Below are positions 17,761-30,100 of a DNA stretch of 32,928 nucleotides, one piece after another (within the stretch, counting starts at the first letter, position 1; the number at the start of each line of letters is the position of its first letter). Below the pieces are notes generated by a model that had not been told where the DNA came from, did not search any database, and saw only the letters and a list, made by a program, of their open reading frames with translations. Where the stretch lies: the NCBI GenBank assembly GCA_019828545.1, contig JACVRA010000131.1:1-32928 (forward strand), written 5' to 3'. The position numbers and the translations under genes are program-made. Origin of the DNA: Paracamarosporium sp. OC-R06-R3. Taxonomy: Eukaryota > Ascomycota > Dothideomycetes > Pleosporales > Didymosphaeriaceae.

Positions 17761-17915
17761 CATTATCATTAAATAACGATAACAAATCAAGAATATCAAA
17801 CATTAAGATACTAAGATACATTGAAACTAAAATACTAATATAAATAGAAATACTAAGATAAATTGATACTAATATAGTTATAGTTGAAATACTAAAATAT
17901 ATTGATATTAAATCA

Positions 17916-20273
<2,358 letters not shown>

Positions 20274-20639
20274 ACTAATACCAGATGTTTTTATATTTAG
20301 GTCTTTGTAAAAAGAATTATTACTTAAAATAACTCTATTTTTTATAACTTCAGAGGAATGGGTCACACTTCATCTAAAGTTCAGTGTATTTTAGATTTTA
20401 AAAAGTTTTATTTACTTAAAAAAAAATATAAAGAGTCTTTTTACTGCACTGTTACTTTTTGTTACAAAAGATTTTTTTTAATTAGCCACCTAAATATAGA
20501 AAAGAGATAGAAAGTTGTATACTTACTAACATTTTCTAAAAAATAAATAAAAACCATAGAAGCTTAGCTTATCTTTTTAATAAAAAAGCCCCTAGAATTT
20601 AATTTGTAAAAAATTAACGGTTTAACGAATAAACTTCTA
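20274..20639 (-). promoter_or_regulatory. cox1 leader
   Basis: About 365 bp between trnC and the cox1 ATG. About 155 bp (20343-20497) recur upstream of orfA at 7780-7935, and the AATTTGTAAAAAATTAACGG block near trnC recurs at 7951. Conservation of a noncoding leader ahead of two different frames suggests a functional 5' untranslated region, such as a translational activator site. In-frame stops upstream exclude an earlier cox1 start. Confidence 0.6.
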
Positions 20640-20711
20640 AGAGATATGAAGGAGTTGAACCTTATATTTATGATCTGCAATCAAAATGCATAGCCGTATG
20701 CAACATACCCC
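20640..20711 (-). tRNA. trnC: tRNA-Cys (GCA), main copy
   Basis: Acceptor GGGGTAT/ATATCTC with discriminator U, D stem GCAT/ATGC, anticodon arm TTTGA-TTGCAGA-TCATA, T arm AAGG-TTCAACT-CCTT. It is the first gene of the minus-strand block, just upstream of the cox1 leader, so its 3' processing would create the cox1-cox2 mRNA 5' end. Two relatives lie at 14897 (intact anticodon) and 7039 (decayed). Confidence 0.88.
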
Positions 20712-21448
20712 TTTACTCAAACAAAGTAAAAAAAAAAAATAAATAGCTAAATCTATTAATTATTTTTTTACTTGGACTAAAGACTAGAAAATTAAGAAGT
20801 AAGTTAAACTAAAATATATTATTTAACAGGCTTTATCCCTGGCTAGGTAATAAAGTCTTCTCCTTTTATTCTTATTGTTCACAAAGATCGTATATTCAAT
20901 GAACAGTAAGGACCTGCTATAGTCTAAAAGTGATCTGCTATAGTCTAAAAGAGCTCAGCCAAAAACTATTACAGGTTAATGTGTAAGATCTTATAAAAGA
21001 ATGTACCTTGACAGATAGTCAATATACAATATTATATAAAATAAATTTCAGATTATAATTAAAACTATCTCAAGGAAAATGAAGATTACTATACATTTTT
21101 ATGTATAATACTTAGCTTTTTACCTGTAAAACAAATTCTTGATCTACCAAATATGTTATTAATTATTACCAAATATGTTATTTATAACTACCAAATATAT
21201 TGTTTATCTTTAAAAATGTTATTTGTTTATATATGTTATTTATCTCATATCTCCATCTGTGTATATAAATACATAGTAATGTAATGGAATTAATATATTA
21301 TATAGATAATAAAAATATCTAATTATATAGTAATCTAATGATATATACATATTATATTAATACATAGTAATGTAAATGTAGCTCTTAGATTTAAAATTAC
21401 AACCTTTTGTAATATTTTATTAAAAAAAACATTTATTACATCATAAAA
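20712..21448. promoter_or_regulatory. Divergent intergenic region
   Basis: About 735 bp between the minus-strand block (trnC, cox1-cox2) and the plus-strand block (trnR, rns), the one point where transcription must diverge. It contains two copies of CTGCTATAGTCTAAAAG (20914, 20935), three copies of ACCAAATATRTT (about 21146-21210), a relative of the nad2/rps3 leader hairpin, a block resembling the spacer at about 16640-16705, and AT-rich repeats around ATACATAGTAATGTAAT (21268, 21359). No gene seen. Promoters, and possibly a replication start, are likely here; I identified no specific promoter motif. Confidence 0.5.
20914..20951. repeat. Direct repeat in the divergent region
   Basis: Two exact copies of the 17-mer CTGCTATAGTCTAAAAG with a 4-bp gap (period 21 bp). 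A pair of identical short sites in a divergent promoter region could be binding sites, or simply a slippage duplication. Confidence 0.7.
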
Positions 21449-21519
21449 TTCTTATTAGTTTAATGGTAGAACAAGATACTTCTAATATCTGAATCTAAGT
21501 TCGAGTCTTAGATAAGAAT
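21449..21519 (+). tRNA. trnR: tRNA-Arg (UCU)
   Basis: Acceptor TTCTTAT/ATAAGAA, D stem GTTT/GAAC with wobble, anticodon arm AGATA-CTTCTAA-TATCT (anticodon TCT, reads AGA/AGG), T arm CTAAG-TTCGAGT-CTTAG. First gene of the plus-strand block, about 20 bp before rns. Two degenerate relatives sit on the minus strand at 11923 and 14602. Confidence 0.93.
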
Positions 21520-21537
21520 TACTTTAAACAATTTTTT

Positions 21538-23165
21538 TTATTTGAGTTTGATGATGGCTCTGATTGAACGCTATGCAAATGCTTGACACATGCTAATCGA
21601 ACGTCAATATTTAATTTGTTAAAATTATGTATATTGAAGTGGTGTACAGGTGAGTAAGTGGTATTATGGCTACCTAAGAGTAAGGCAAAATAAATCCCTT
21701 ATACTAACAGTTTGTTTTTATATATTAACACTAAATCCAACTATTATCCCCAATACCCTGCTAAATTGAAGGTTAGGTTGATAGATTAATAGATAATAAT
21801 ATAACATGTTTTTGAAAGAAAAAGTATTTCGCTCTTAGTTGATTATTAATAACCATCGGATAAGTAGTAAGTATGGTAATGTCATATTTAGCTTATGTCC
21901 GTAGTCAAGACTGAGAGGTCTATTGACCACACTGGGTCTGAAAAAACCCCAGTGCGTATAGTACAGCAGTGAGGAATTTTGGTCAATGGCCTAACGGCTG
22001 AACCAGCAACTTGCAGGAATGAGAGTTAATATAAATGATTTATTAACTTGCTTGACTAGGTCTTATAAAATTCTGGATAAAGCTTATAATGAAAACTTTA
22101 TATCTATAGGTCTCGGCCAAATCTTGTGCCAGCAGCCGCGGTAAGACAAGGGAGACGAGTGTTAGTCATCTTTAACAGGTATATAGGGTACCTAGACGGT
22201 GTACAAAGGCTTAAAAAAGTACCTGCTACACTTGAGTTTGATATGTGAGAGGAAAATGTCAGAATTATTGGAGTACAGATGAAATCGGCTAATACTAATA
22301 AGACTGATAACGGCGAAGGCAAACCTCTATGTACAAGTACTTAAAAAGTACTATAACTGACGTTGAGGGACGAAGGCTCAGAGAGTGAAGAGGATTAGAT
22401 ACCCCCGTAGCCTGGGCAGACAATGATGAGTGCCATAGGTTAGCCTTAGGCTGAACTATAAATGAAAGTGGAAGCACTCCACCTCAAGAGTAATGTGGCA
22501 ACGCAGGAACTGAAATCATTAGACCGTTTCTGAAACCAGTAGTGAAGTATGTTATTTAATTCGATGATCCTCGAATAACCTTACCACAATTTGAATGATC
22601 TAAAAAAAAAGAGATTTACTTTATGTAAATCTAAGGTTTAGACCACATGCGTTGCATGGCTGTCTTCAGTTAATGTCGTGAGATTTGGTTAGGTCCATTA
22701 AATTAACGTAAACCCTTGTTTTATTTAATACAATAAAGCAGCTCTCCGCTTACAATTGGATGTGATAATAGGGACTAAGACAAGTCATCATGGCCTTAAT
22801 ATTGTGGGCTATAGACGTGCCACATGTACCTTTACAAAGGGATGCAATAATGCGAATTGGAGCTAATCCCTAAAACAGGATAAAGTATGGATTGTAGTCT
22901 GAAATTCGACTGCATGAAAAAGGAATTACTAGTAATCGTGAGTAATCACATCACGGTGAATCTTATCTCAGATAGGTACTAACCACTCGTCAGGCGCTGA
23001 AAGGAGTATGTGCAATAAGTTTGGTGGCTGTTATTTGATATTCTAAATTTATAGGTTTAGATCTTTTGGCAGAAGAATCTTCGTATGCGTGACTCTAATT
23101 GGTGTTAAGTCGAAATACGGTTCGGGTTGGGGAACTAGCCCGGGATTAATTAATATTAACGATAC
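21538..23165 (+). rRNA. rns: Small subunit ribosomal RNA
   Basis: About 1.63 kb of uninterrupted SSU rRNA. Diagnostic stretches in order are TTTGAGTTTGATGATGGCTC near the 5' end, CAGCAGTGAGGAATTTTGGT, the 530 loop GTGCCAGCAGCCGCGGTAAG (22126), ATTAGATACCCCCGTAG, TTGCATGGCTGTCTTCAGTT, and the 3' domain CTAGTAATCGTGAGTAATCA. The 3' end is placed after GGTTCGGGTTGGGGAACTAG, the fungal counterpart of the last hairpin; both ends are approximate to 10-20 nt. There is no anti-Shine-Dalgarno tail. No introns. Small loop expansions (e.g. about 21780-21850) carry AT-rich insertions. ORFs called antisense within it are not real. Confidence 0.95.
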
Positions 23166-23175
23166 ACCCAAAAAA

Positions 23176-23235
23176 AGCCTGTGCAAAGAGCATAAATATA
23201 ATTTTATTTATATGGTTCAAATCCATAGGCAGGCT
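23176..23235 (+). other. Short tRNA-like element behind rns
   Basis: 60 nt with a 7-bp acceptor AGCCTGT/GCAGGCT and a good T arm TATGG-TTCAAAT-CCATA. The D arm is shrunk to GC-AAAGA-GC and the anticodon hairpin (ATAAAT/ATTTAT) has an 8-nt loop, so no anticodon can be assigned. It may release the rns 3' end. All 20 amino acids are served without it. Confidence 0.55.
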
Positions 23236-23424
23236 CACAGATTGTTTATCTTGTGATTTTAATATGCTTTTGTTGGAGTTAATATACTTTTTATATTTTA
23301 ACTCTAAGAAGGATTTTTATATTATTACTTTTAAACTATAAAAATGGCTGAACAGTAGAAACGGCTGTATAATAAAAAGCTAAAAAGAAAAAAATTAAAA
23401 AGTTTTTGTATTATAAAATATTAA

Positions 23425-23509
23425 AGGAGAGTTCCTTTATTGGTAAGAAGGGTTGAGCTGTAAACTCAATAGCTATGTGCTTTTAAGAGTTCGAATCTCT
23501 TGTCTCCTA
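23425..23509 (+). tRNA. trnY: tRNA-Tyr (GUA)
   Basis: Class II tRNA with a long variable arm. Acceptor AGGAGAG/GTCTCCT (last pair G-G), anticodon arm TTGAG-CTGTAAA-CTCAA (GTA), T arm AAGAG-TTCGAAT-CTCTT, discriminator A. Confidence 0.92.
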
Positions 23510-23570
23510 GACAGTGATTTTATTATTAAATATTTCTTTAGATAAGTACAGAGATTTTTTGTATTTAATA

Positions 23571-23641
23571 GCCTTTATAGCTCAATGGTAGAGCAGAATA
23601 CTGTTAATATTCTGATAAATGTTCGATTCATTTTAAGGGCT
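23571..23641 (+). tRNA. trnN: tRNA-Asn (GUU)
   Basis: Acceptor GCCTTTA/TAAGGGC, D stem GCTC/GAGC, anticodon arm GAATA-CTGTTAA-TATTC (GTT), T arm AAATG-TTCGATT-CATTT. It lies between trnY and nad6. Confidence 0.93.
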
Positions 23642-23977
23642 TGGCATAATATCTAATTATTTAATATAAACTGTCTATCTCTAATACGATTAGGATCTTT
23701 ATCACTGCTTCGCAGTTTAAAACATTTGTTACAATTTTATATAAACCTGTTGTTTACTTTTCAAACATTTACAAGAATTTTATAGACCTATTACATTATT
23801 AACTATCCCGAAAGGATCCCCTTTCGGGATCCCTGAGGGCATCCCCGGAGGGATAGTTATAAGTACATAAGACTTGCATAATTTTTAATTAGAGTGATTA
23901 TAATTTTTTAAGAATGATTATAAATGTAATAGATGTCTAATAAGAATGGTTATGAAACTGGTAACTAACAATTTTAT
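23642..23977. other. trnN-nad6 spacer
   Basis: About 335 AT-rich bases with no gene. It holds a small hairpin CACTGCTTCGCAGT-like motif (about 23703-23717) and the GC-rich double-hairpin element. The 120 bp before nad6 include repeated AGAGTGATTATAA/AGAATGATTATAA motifs (23891, 23911). Confidence 0.6.
23801..23858. mobile_element. GC-rich double-hairpin element upstream of nad6
   Basis: A 58-bp GC-rich island in AT-rich spacer. Ends are AACTATCCC/GGGATAGTT (9-bp inverted repeat). Inside, ATCCCGAAAGG/CCTTTCGGGAT forms a perfect 11-bp stem with loop ATCC, followed by a second small hairpin (CCCT/AGGG). The form resembles the mobile double-hairpin elements known from fungal mtDNA such as Allomyces. 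No protein is encoded. No second full copy is seen in this window. Confidence 0.7.
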
Positions 23978-24565
23978 ATGTTGTATATAGTTAATGAAAC
24001 TACATTTAATGGTTATAGTGTATATAATTTAGATTTGTTACACATAATTGCCATATTATTCGGTATATTAGTTATTATAAGTAAAAATCCTATTGTATCT
24101 GTTTTATTTTTAATAGGTTTATTTTTATCTATCTCTGGTTATTTAATATTAACAGGATTAAATTTTATAGGACTAGCTTACTTATTAGTGTATATAGGGG
24201 CTGTATCAATATTATTTTTATTTATATTAATGTTAATAAATGTAAGAATATCTGAATTACTAATAGACAGTATTAATAGTATACCCTTAGCTATATTATT
24301 GGGTAGTTTTTTTAATTATTTTGTTAATAATGTTTTACCTTACATGGTAATGACTAACAGTTTATTTTATAATTTTAGTATTAAAAAAAAATTAACTAAT
24401 GTAACATCTGTGTCATGAGACGGATATTTAGCAGAAACTTCTCATATAACAAGTATAGGAAACATATTATATGGTAATTATTCTATATGATTAATAATTA
24501 CTTCTATTATACTATTATTAGCGATGGTTGGTTGTATAGTTATAACTTTAAAAGAAAAAAAGTAG
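23978..24565 (+). CDS. nad6: NADH dehydrogenase subunit 6
   Basis: Membrane subunit of complex I, 195 residues, from ATG 23978 to TAG 24563, with two internal TGA as Trp. Landmarks are NPIVSVLFLIGLFLSISGYL and FIGLAYLLVYIGAVSILFLF in the third helix (the pi-bulge helix of ND6), and the final helix ending LAMVGCIVITLKEKK. A loop of about 30 residues (SLFYNFSIKKKLTNVTSVSW) separates the last helices, normal for fungi. Its last 79 bases overlap the first possible ATG of orfB in another frame. Confidence 0.96.
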
Positions 24566-25308
24566 AATATCTAGATAATAATTTACCTAAACCTCATACA
24601 TTTTCTAATTTGCAATTAAATAGCAGTTTTTTTGATTTTAAAAAAGCTTTTTCTTTATTTGAAATATTTCTAGTTGTAAGATGAAAAGATTTAATCTTTT
24701 TAATTTCTACATATATCATTTCTGTAGAAATTAAAACACCTATAAATTGCTTTATATATAATAATTTAGATTGCTATTTAGTTGCTTTCTTGTTAGCACT
24801 AGTAATTAGTTTATTAATTACTAAAGTATTTAATAAGTTATTTAGAGATTTATTTAGATTCACAGAACATGGTAAAATCCTAAACTTATATATAGTAGAT
24901 AGTTTAATAATATTTTGCGATAGTATAACATCTAGATTTAATGTGGTATATTATCATGGTCATTGATCAAGAGAGCTTGACAATCGTTGAGGTACTATGC
25001 CTCAACCTAGTGATGCTATGATAAGAGAATTAGGTGAACGTTACCGTTATTTAGTTAGAAGACGTAATATTTGTTTACGTAAAATAAATAAATTAGAACC
25101 TGTAGCTTCGGCTATGCGTAGAGATAATAGTGACCCTAAACATCCGGCATTAGCAGATATTTTTGAAGAACAGGTTAGGAATGCTAAATCTGAGTTACAA
25201 GAGATTGATACTAGAAGCTTGTACTATCCTGAGCTCTACACGGGAATAACAAGATATAGTGAAATAATGATGTTATCTCAGTTAAGTTATTGAACTAGAT
25301 GATTCTAA
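24487..25308 (+). CDS. orfB: two-part unknown ORF behind nad6
   Basis: A continuous 273-codon frame with TGA as Trp, ending TAA 25306. The first ATG (24487) lies inside nad6; the only other in-frame ATGs are at 24997 and later. N-terminal part (to about residue 160) is AT-rich and hydrophobic, with membrane-like segments DLIFLISTYIISVEI and LVAFLLALVISLLI. The C-terminal 100 residues (from MPQPSDAMIRELGERYRYL) are less AT-rich and strongly charged, with a helical, coiled-coil-like pattern ending SYWTRWF. No family recognised. The layout (membrane segment, then charged helical domain, starting inside the gene upstream) resembles orfC. trnV follows after 25 bp. Confidence 0.65.
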
Positions 25309-25333
25309 ATATATACTAAAAAAAAGAAAAAAA

Positions 25334-25406
25334 AAGAAATTAGCTCAATTGGTAGAGCATCCGTTTTACACGCGGCAGGTTAAGTGTTCGAATCACTTAT
25401 TTCTTA
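25334..25406 (+). tRNA. trnV: tRNA-Val (UAC), main copy
   Basis: Acceptor AAGAAAT/ATTTCTT, D stem GCTC/GAGC, anticodon arm TCCGT-TTTACAC-GCGGC (TAC; one mismatch at the stem end), T arm AAGTG-TTCGAAT-CACTT, discriminator A. A duplicate is fused to nad3 at 3116-3188; both are preceded by A-rich runs. Confidence 0.93.
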
Positions 25407-25433
25407 CCACCCACGACCATGGGTAGATATATA

Positions 25434-25505
25434 GAGATCTTAGCTTAATGGTAAAGCGTATGACTTTTAATCATTCTCATAAGGGTTCAAGTCCCTTAGA
25501 TCTTA
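25434..25505 (+). tRNA. trnK: tRNA-Lys (UUU)
   Basis: Acceptor GAGATCT/AGATCTT, D stem GCTT/AAGC, anticodon arm TATGA-CTTTTAA-TCATT (TTT), T arm AAGGG-TTCAAGT-CCCTT, discriminator A. Confidence 0.94.
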
Positions 25506-25514
25506 TGAATATAT

Positions 25515-25585
25515 ACGGCTATAGGTTAATGGTAGACCATTCGTCTTCCAAACGATTTGTACCGATTCGAGTTCGGTTAGCCGTA
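25515..25585 (+). tRNA. trnG: tRNA-Gly (UCC)
   Basis: Acceptor ACGGCTA/TAGCCGT, D stem GGTT/GACC, anticodon arm TTCGT-CTTCCAA-ACGAT (TCC; terminal T-T mismatch), T arm ACCGA-TTCGAGT-TCGGT, discriminator A. Confidence 0.94.
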
Positions 25586-25587
25586 TA

Positions 25588-25660
25588 GAGTTAGTAACTT
25601 AATTGGTAAAGGCCTTTCTTGTCACGAAAGGAGATGCTGGTTCGAGTCCGGTCTAACTCG
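25588..25660 (+). tRNA. trnD: tRNA-Asp (GUC)
   Basis: Acceptor GAGTTAG/CTAACTC, anticodon arm CTTTC-TTGTCAC-GAAAG (GTC), T arm GCTGG-TTCGAGT-CCGGT, discriminator G. It is two bases from trnG. Confidence 0.94.
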
Positions 25661-25780
25661 TATTTTATTGTATTTAGTTTTAAGACTATGTTTAATTTTA
25701 ATATTATGTTTAATTTTAAAGCTATAAGATTATATGTTATTTAAAATTATAAATGATTAAAAAGACTATAATTAAAACTA

Positions 25781-25806
25781 CCCCTGTGGGGTTCCTGCAG
25801 GGAAAG
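25781..25806. mobile_element. GC-rich hairpin element before trnS1
   Basis: The core CCCTGTGGGGTTCCTGCAGG is almost identical to the element at 31619 (CCCTGTGGGGTTCCCGCAGG): one change in about 23 bp. CCCTG/CAGGG pairs across it, and CCCC/GGGG and a PstI-type CTGCAG palindrome lie inside. Two dispersed copies in AT-rich DNA suggest a small mobile GC cluster. Confidence 0.7.
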
Positions 25807-25885
25807 GAAAAGTTGCTATTGGTAAGGCGAGATATTTGCTAAATATTGTGTTTAACACCTGGTGGTTCAAATCCACTCTTTTCCG
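25806..25885 (+). tRNA. trnS1: tRNA-Ser (GCU)
   Basis: Class II. Acceptor GGAAAAG/CTTTTCC, anticodon arm GATAT-TTGCTAA-ATATT (GCT, reads AGC/AGU), variable arm GTGTTTAACAC, T arm GGTGG-TTCAAAT-CCACT, discriminator G. The GC-rich hairpin element abuts its 5' end. Confidence 0.93.
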
Positions 25886-26132
25886 AAAATAGTAAAAACT
25901 ATTGTTATGTTTATAAATAGCTAAATTATAATATCCAAATTATTACAAGATTATTTAACTATGTCTATTAAAAAAATAATATTGAACTTAAAAAGTTTAT
26001 TATCTACACTTAAGTTATATAATAAAGGATGTTATTAAGTTTATGGTATACACTTTAAGTTACATTAGGGTATTATTAAGTTTATGACAGACCTTAAGTT
26101 ACATTATATATGGTATTATTAATTTTATTAAA
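25886..26132. other. trnS1-trnW spacer with degenerate repeats
   Basis: About 245 bp. It contains three related blocks of the type TATTAAGTTTATG..ACACTTTAAGTTACATTA (about 26000-26130), i.e. a degenerate tandem repeat with a period of about 45-50 bp. No gene seen. Confidence 0.55.
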
Positions 26133-26204
26133 AAGAGTATAGTTTAATTGGTAAAATAGGAAGCTTCAAACTTCAAATTTCCAGTTCAAGTCTGGATGCT
26201 CTTG
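26133..26204 (+). tRNA. trnW: tRNA-Trp (UCA)
   Basis: Acceptor AAGAGTA/TGCTCTT, anticodon loop CTTCAAA (TCA) on a GAAG/CTTC stem, T arm CCAG-TTCAAGT-CTGG, discriminator G. The UCA anticodon reads UGA as well as UGG and is direct support for genetic code 4. Confidence 0.94.
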
Positions 26205-26436
26205 TTATAAACATATTATATTTATGACATTTTAAGAATATTTGTTTTATAAAAACTATTTTTAGATTATAGATATTTATCATTTCATAATATTATTGTA
26301 TTGTTTATAAATCTAGATTTATAATATCACTTATTTGAATTTAAGAAAATTTTTTTTAATGTTTTAAATCTGTTTAAAATGTTGTATTTTTTTAGGGATA
26401 TTTTATGAATTTTTTACGTTATTATTATGTAATTAA

Positions 26437-26508
26437 GGTTCCTTAGCTTAATAGGTAAAGCGCATTTTTGATAAGGATGTGATCGACGTTCAATTCGTTG
26501 AGGAATCA
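26437..26508 (+). tRNA. trnI: tRNA-Ile (GAU)
   Basis: Acceptor GGTTCCT/AGGAATC, D stem GCTT/AAGC, anticodon arm CATTT-TTGATAA-GGATG (GAT), T arm CGACG-TTCAATT-CGTTG, discriminator A. It follows about 230 bp of featureless AT-rich spacer. Confidence 0.94.
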
Positions 26509-26511
26509 ACC

Positions 26512-26583
26512 AGTGCGTTAGTTAAATTGGTATAATGACATGCTACGGACATGTTTTTACAAGTTCGAGTCTTGTACGCACTT
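26512..26583 (+). tRNA. trnR2: tRNA-Arg (ACG)
   Basis: Acceptor AGTGCGT/ACGCACT, D stem GTTA/TAAT, anticodon arm ACATG-CTACGGA-CATGT (ACG, reads CGN), T arm CAAG-TTCGAGT-CTTG. Three bases after trnI. Confidence 0.93.
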
Positions 26584-26694
26584 TAAAGGTGAAGAAGATA
26601 TTTCATGTTTTAATATATTTTTTACTAAATAACATTTATATTGTTTACCAAAAATTATACATATATTTAAGTATAAATATGTTTATTAATTAAT

Positions 26695-26779
26695 AGAGAA
26701 TTGACTGAGTGGTTTATAGTGATAAGCTTGAAACTTATTTGGTTGAAAAACCACATCCGTTCGAATCGGATATTCTCTG
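26695..26779 (+). tRNA. trnS2: tRNA-Ser (UGA)
   Basis: Class II. Acceptor AGAGAAT/ATTCTCT, anticodon arm ATAAG-CTTGAAA-CTTAT (TGA, reads UCN), long variable arm TGGTTGAAAAACCA, T arm ATCCG-TTCGAAT-CGGAT, discriminator G. Confidence 0.94.
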
Positions 26780-26962
26780 TAATGTATTTTTTATATATAG
26801 ATGTTTCATAAATATATCTTTGTTTTTAAGATAGGATGATTTTAAATTGTAAAATGTTTAAAATGTTTTTTATAGGATGTTTTTATAAATAGAATATTTT
26901 ATAAAATGTACGATGTTTTTATAAAAAGGATGTTTTTTATAAAATACATTTAGTATAATAAG

Positions 26963-27035
26963 CGGGTTAGAGCCAGGTTGGTTAGGCGCCTCATTTGGGT
27001 TGAGGAATAGTTATGTTCGAATCATAATAACCCGA
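26963..27035 (+). tRNA. trnP: tRNA-Pro (UGG)
   Basis: Acceptor CGGGTTA/TAACCCG, anticodon arm CCTCA-TTTGGGT-TGAGG (TGG), T loop TTCGAAT on a TTATG/CATAA stem, discriminator A. It is preceded by AT-rich spacer with degenerate AAAATGTTTT repeats and is the last tRNA before rnl. Confidence 0.94.
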
Positions 27036-27159
27036 TATATGATTTAAAGAATTGTATATATAAATATATAGTAATGTATTTGATATGTAATGTATTATTT
27101 CATAATTTTAATTTCTTAAAAGTATTTGTTATATATTTTAAGGATTAATTTTATGGCAA

Positions 27160-30100
27160 GTATATAAAGAGACTATTAGGCATATTAAAATGCTGTATAT
27201 TAAATAAAACTTGGGTGTAAAAACCCATGGTTAAATTTTTAGATTGAAACGGAGTGAATTGAAGTATCTTAGTAGCTTCAGGAAAATAAATCAAACGAGA
27301 TTCTATTAGTAGTGTGAATGAAAATAGATAATAGGCTACAAGTAAAATGGATTAATCTGTTTGAATAAAGGGGAACCTTCCTCTAAGCCTTAATATAATA
27401 TACAAGCGATAAAGAATAGTACTGTGAAGGAACAACATAAAAATTAGTAGTCTTATAAGCAGCTCGAGGTAAGTTTAATAAACATATGAGAGCGTACCTT
27501 TTGTATAATGGGTCAGCAAGTTCTAATTAGATGCAAGCAAGTAACTAAAGATAAAAAATAGACTTCTATGGAAGTTAGTATTTATCAAATTTGCCTAGAT
27601 AATCCAATTATTAATTAATGAATAAGTATCTAATTAGAGACCCGAAGAGTAGTGATCTTACCATGGTCAGGCGTATAAAAGGCCGAATGGGTTATCGTTG
27701 TAAAGATATCCAAAGAACTGTGGTAAGTTAGTGAAAGACAATCCTGACTACTATAGCTGGTTTTCCGCGAAACATATGTAAGTATGTGGTTTAATTACAT
27801 CATAGCAGGTACAGAACTGTGATCTCGGACAATTGTGCATTATTATTCTTGGAGGATTTTATTACCCTTTGGGGTTATATGCCTCTTTAGGATTTTAATG
27901 CCCTGTGCATATGGGGGGGTCGTGAAGACTCTATTCGCGAGGATTTGCTCTCGGAAGGGCAATGATGAATGTTGAACTATCAGACATTTAACGATAAGGT
28001 TGTATGTCAAAAGGGAAACAGCCCAGAACAAGTGTTTAAGGTTCCAAAGTTTTTGTTAAGTGAAAGTAAGGAAGTATTTAAACTATACAACCAGGAAATA
28101 GGCTTAGAAGCGGCCATTTTTTAAAGACCTCGTAACAGAGCACTGGTTCAAAAGGTTAATTCGTTAACCTTATAAGTTAAAAGCGCCGAAGATATAACGG
28201 ATCTAAAACAAAACACCGACACCTTGTCCATAAGAATAATATTAGGTTTAAACCTATTTTAATATACTTAAAGTTATTTAAGTATTATTTATGGGGTAGC
28301 GGAACGTTGGGTAAATAGGATTACAAACAGAGGCTAGATACAGTCTACTTAAGGGGAAAGTATTATTAATTGTAGATTATGAAAATAATTTGCAGAAAGT
28401 CATAACCCTTTGCACTGTGAAAGGTGCGAGTGAATTCTCGTACACAAGTAGCAGAAATCGCACCCTACTAACCACTTGCAGATTTGTTATCTAGACAGAT
28501 GGACAGTAAAAGAGTTAGAACCTCTTGTGTGGGAAGTAGATAATGTTTTAGAACTACATTGTAGTTTGATTCGCTGACTAAAAAGCGTATTTCCATAAAA
28601 TATCCCAAGTGAGAATGCTGACATGAGTAACGAAAAAGAGTAATCTCTCGCCTTAAGCTTATGGGTTAGTCGAGGAGAATGATCCCTATAAGGGCTGAAC
28701 TTGGATTAAATCGGTCTCTAAATTTAACCTAAAGGGTAAAATGATGAGGAAAAGAAAATGTTTTGACAACATACACTAGAGTAAAATGTTCTGGAAAAAA
28801 AACACATTTCTGAAGGAATTATATGAATTCCGAGGGCGAAAAGAGAAAAAAAATTAAAACTTTTGTATTTTTTCTTTTAGGTAAACTATAGCTCATTTTA
28901 AATATTAAGAAAAAAAACCGTACCTAAAAACTACCACAAGTAAGCTAGTAGAGAATACGAAGGCGTTTGAGCTAACAACCATTAAGGAACTCGGCAAATT
29001 GACACCGTAACTGAGGGAGAAGGTGTGCCATTCCTACTGATTAATATCAGGATAGGAAGAGGAGACATAAAATGGTGTTGCACGACTGTTTAATTAAAAC
29101 ACAGCACTTTGCGTAAGATGTAAATCAATGTATAGAGTGCGCTATCTGCCCAATGATGGCTGGTTAACGGATTTACTTAGACGACTAAAATAGTTTAGGT
29201 TTTGAAGGAACCCCCATTTAATGGCGGCCTTACCTATGAGGGTCCTAAGGTAGCGAAATACCTTGGCATTTAAATGATGTCGCGCATGAATGATCTCACG
29301 ATGCAACAGCTGTCTCAATGGTTGGCTCAGTGAAATTGGAATGGCAGTGAAGATACTGCCTATCTCTAGATAGACGAGAAGACCCCATGCAGCTTTACTG
29401 TTACTAGTTATAGGGTATAATTTAACAGGTTTTAGTGAATAAGGTAGTTGTTATACACAATTGAAACACCTTTACTCTGGTTGTTATATCAGTAGAATAT
29501 GTTTACATTCATATTGTTTACGGACGTCTGAAGGTAATCCAAAAAAGGAGATAAATCTCAGGAGACAATGGCTAGCAGATGGTTTATGCGGGGCACAGAT
29601 CCCACAAAGAGTACCTGGGAGTATCCAAATTTAATTTTGTAATATGCTATACGCAAAATACATAGGGCTTTTTTAAAAAATTGCTTTATGTATTTTTAAA
29701 TTAATTATATTTAGTTTGTTATTTTTTATATTTACTTTAAGTATCTATAATTAATTCAGTTATATTTCTATTTGAGTTAGAATTAAAACATTTTAAGCTA
29801 AGTAAGATTTTACCTATGTGGAAAATAGGTGTATATATAGTATTAATCCTTAAGATAATACTATCAGTTATTTTTAATTATAAAAATGATATTGATATAT
29901 ACTTCCAAAGTTTAATGGCTTAATCTTGCTTTACTGTTTGACATACACGTCTATCAGTTGCGTAAGCAGGGCATAAAGACCGCAAGACGCAGTAAGGAAA
30001 GGTCTTGTATTATTGAAAAAGCTACGCTGGGGATAACAGGCTAATTGCGCCAGAGAGTACAAATTGAGTGCGCAGTTTGGCACCTCGATGTCGGCTTAGC

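Noticed and set aside
17458..17799. Overlapping frames of the minisatellite (113-codon minus, 71-codon plus)
   Set aside because: Open only because the repeat unit lacks stop codons; the frame with a long nonrepetitive continuation is orfC.
22104..22477. Two minus-strand ORFs in rns
   Set aside because: Antisense of conserved SSU rRNA helices, including the 530 loop.
27843..28031. 62-codon minus-strand ORF in rnl
   Set aside because: Lies in an LSU rRNA expansion region; no coding evidence.
29640..29915. Possible rnl intron
   Set aside because: Too AT-rich and without group I core motifs; it sits where LSU rRNA tolerates expansion segments.
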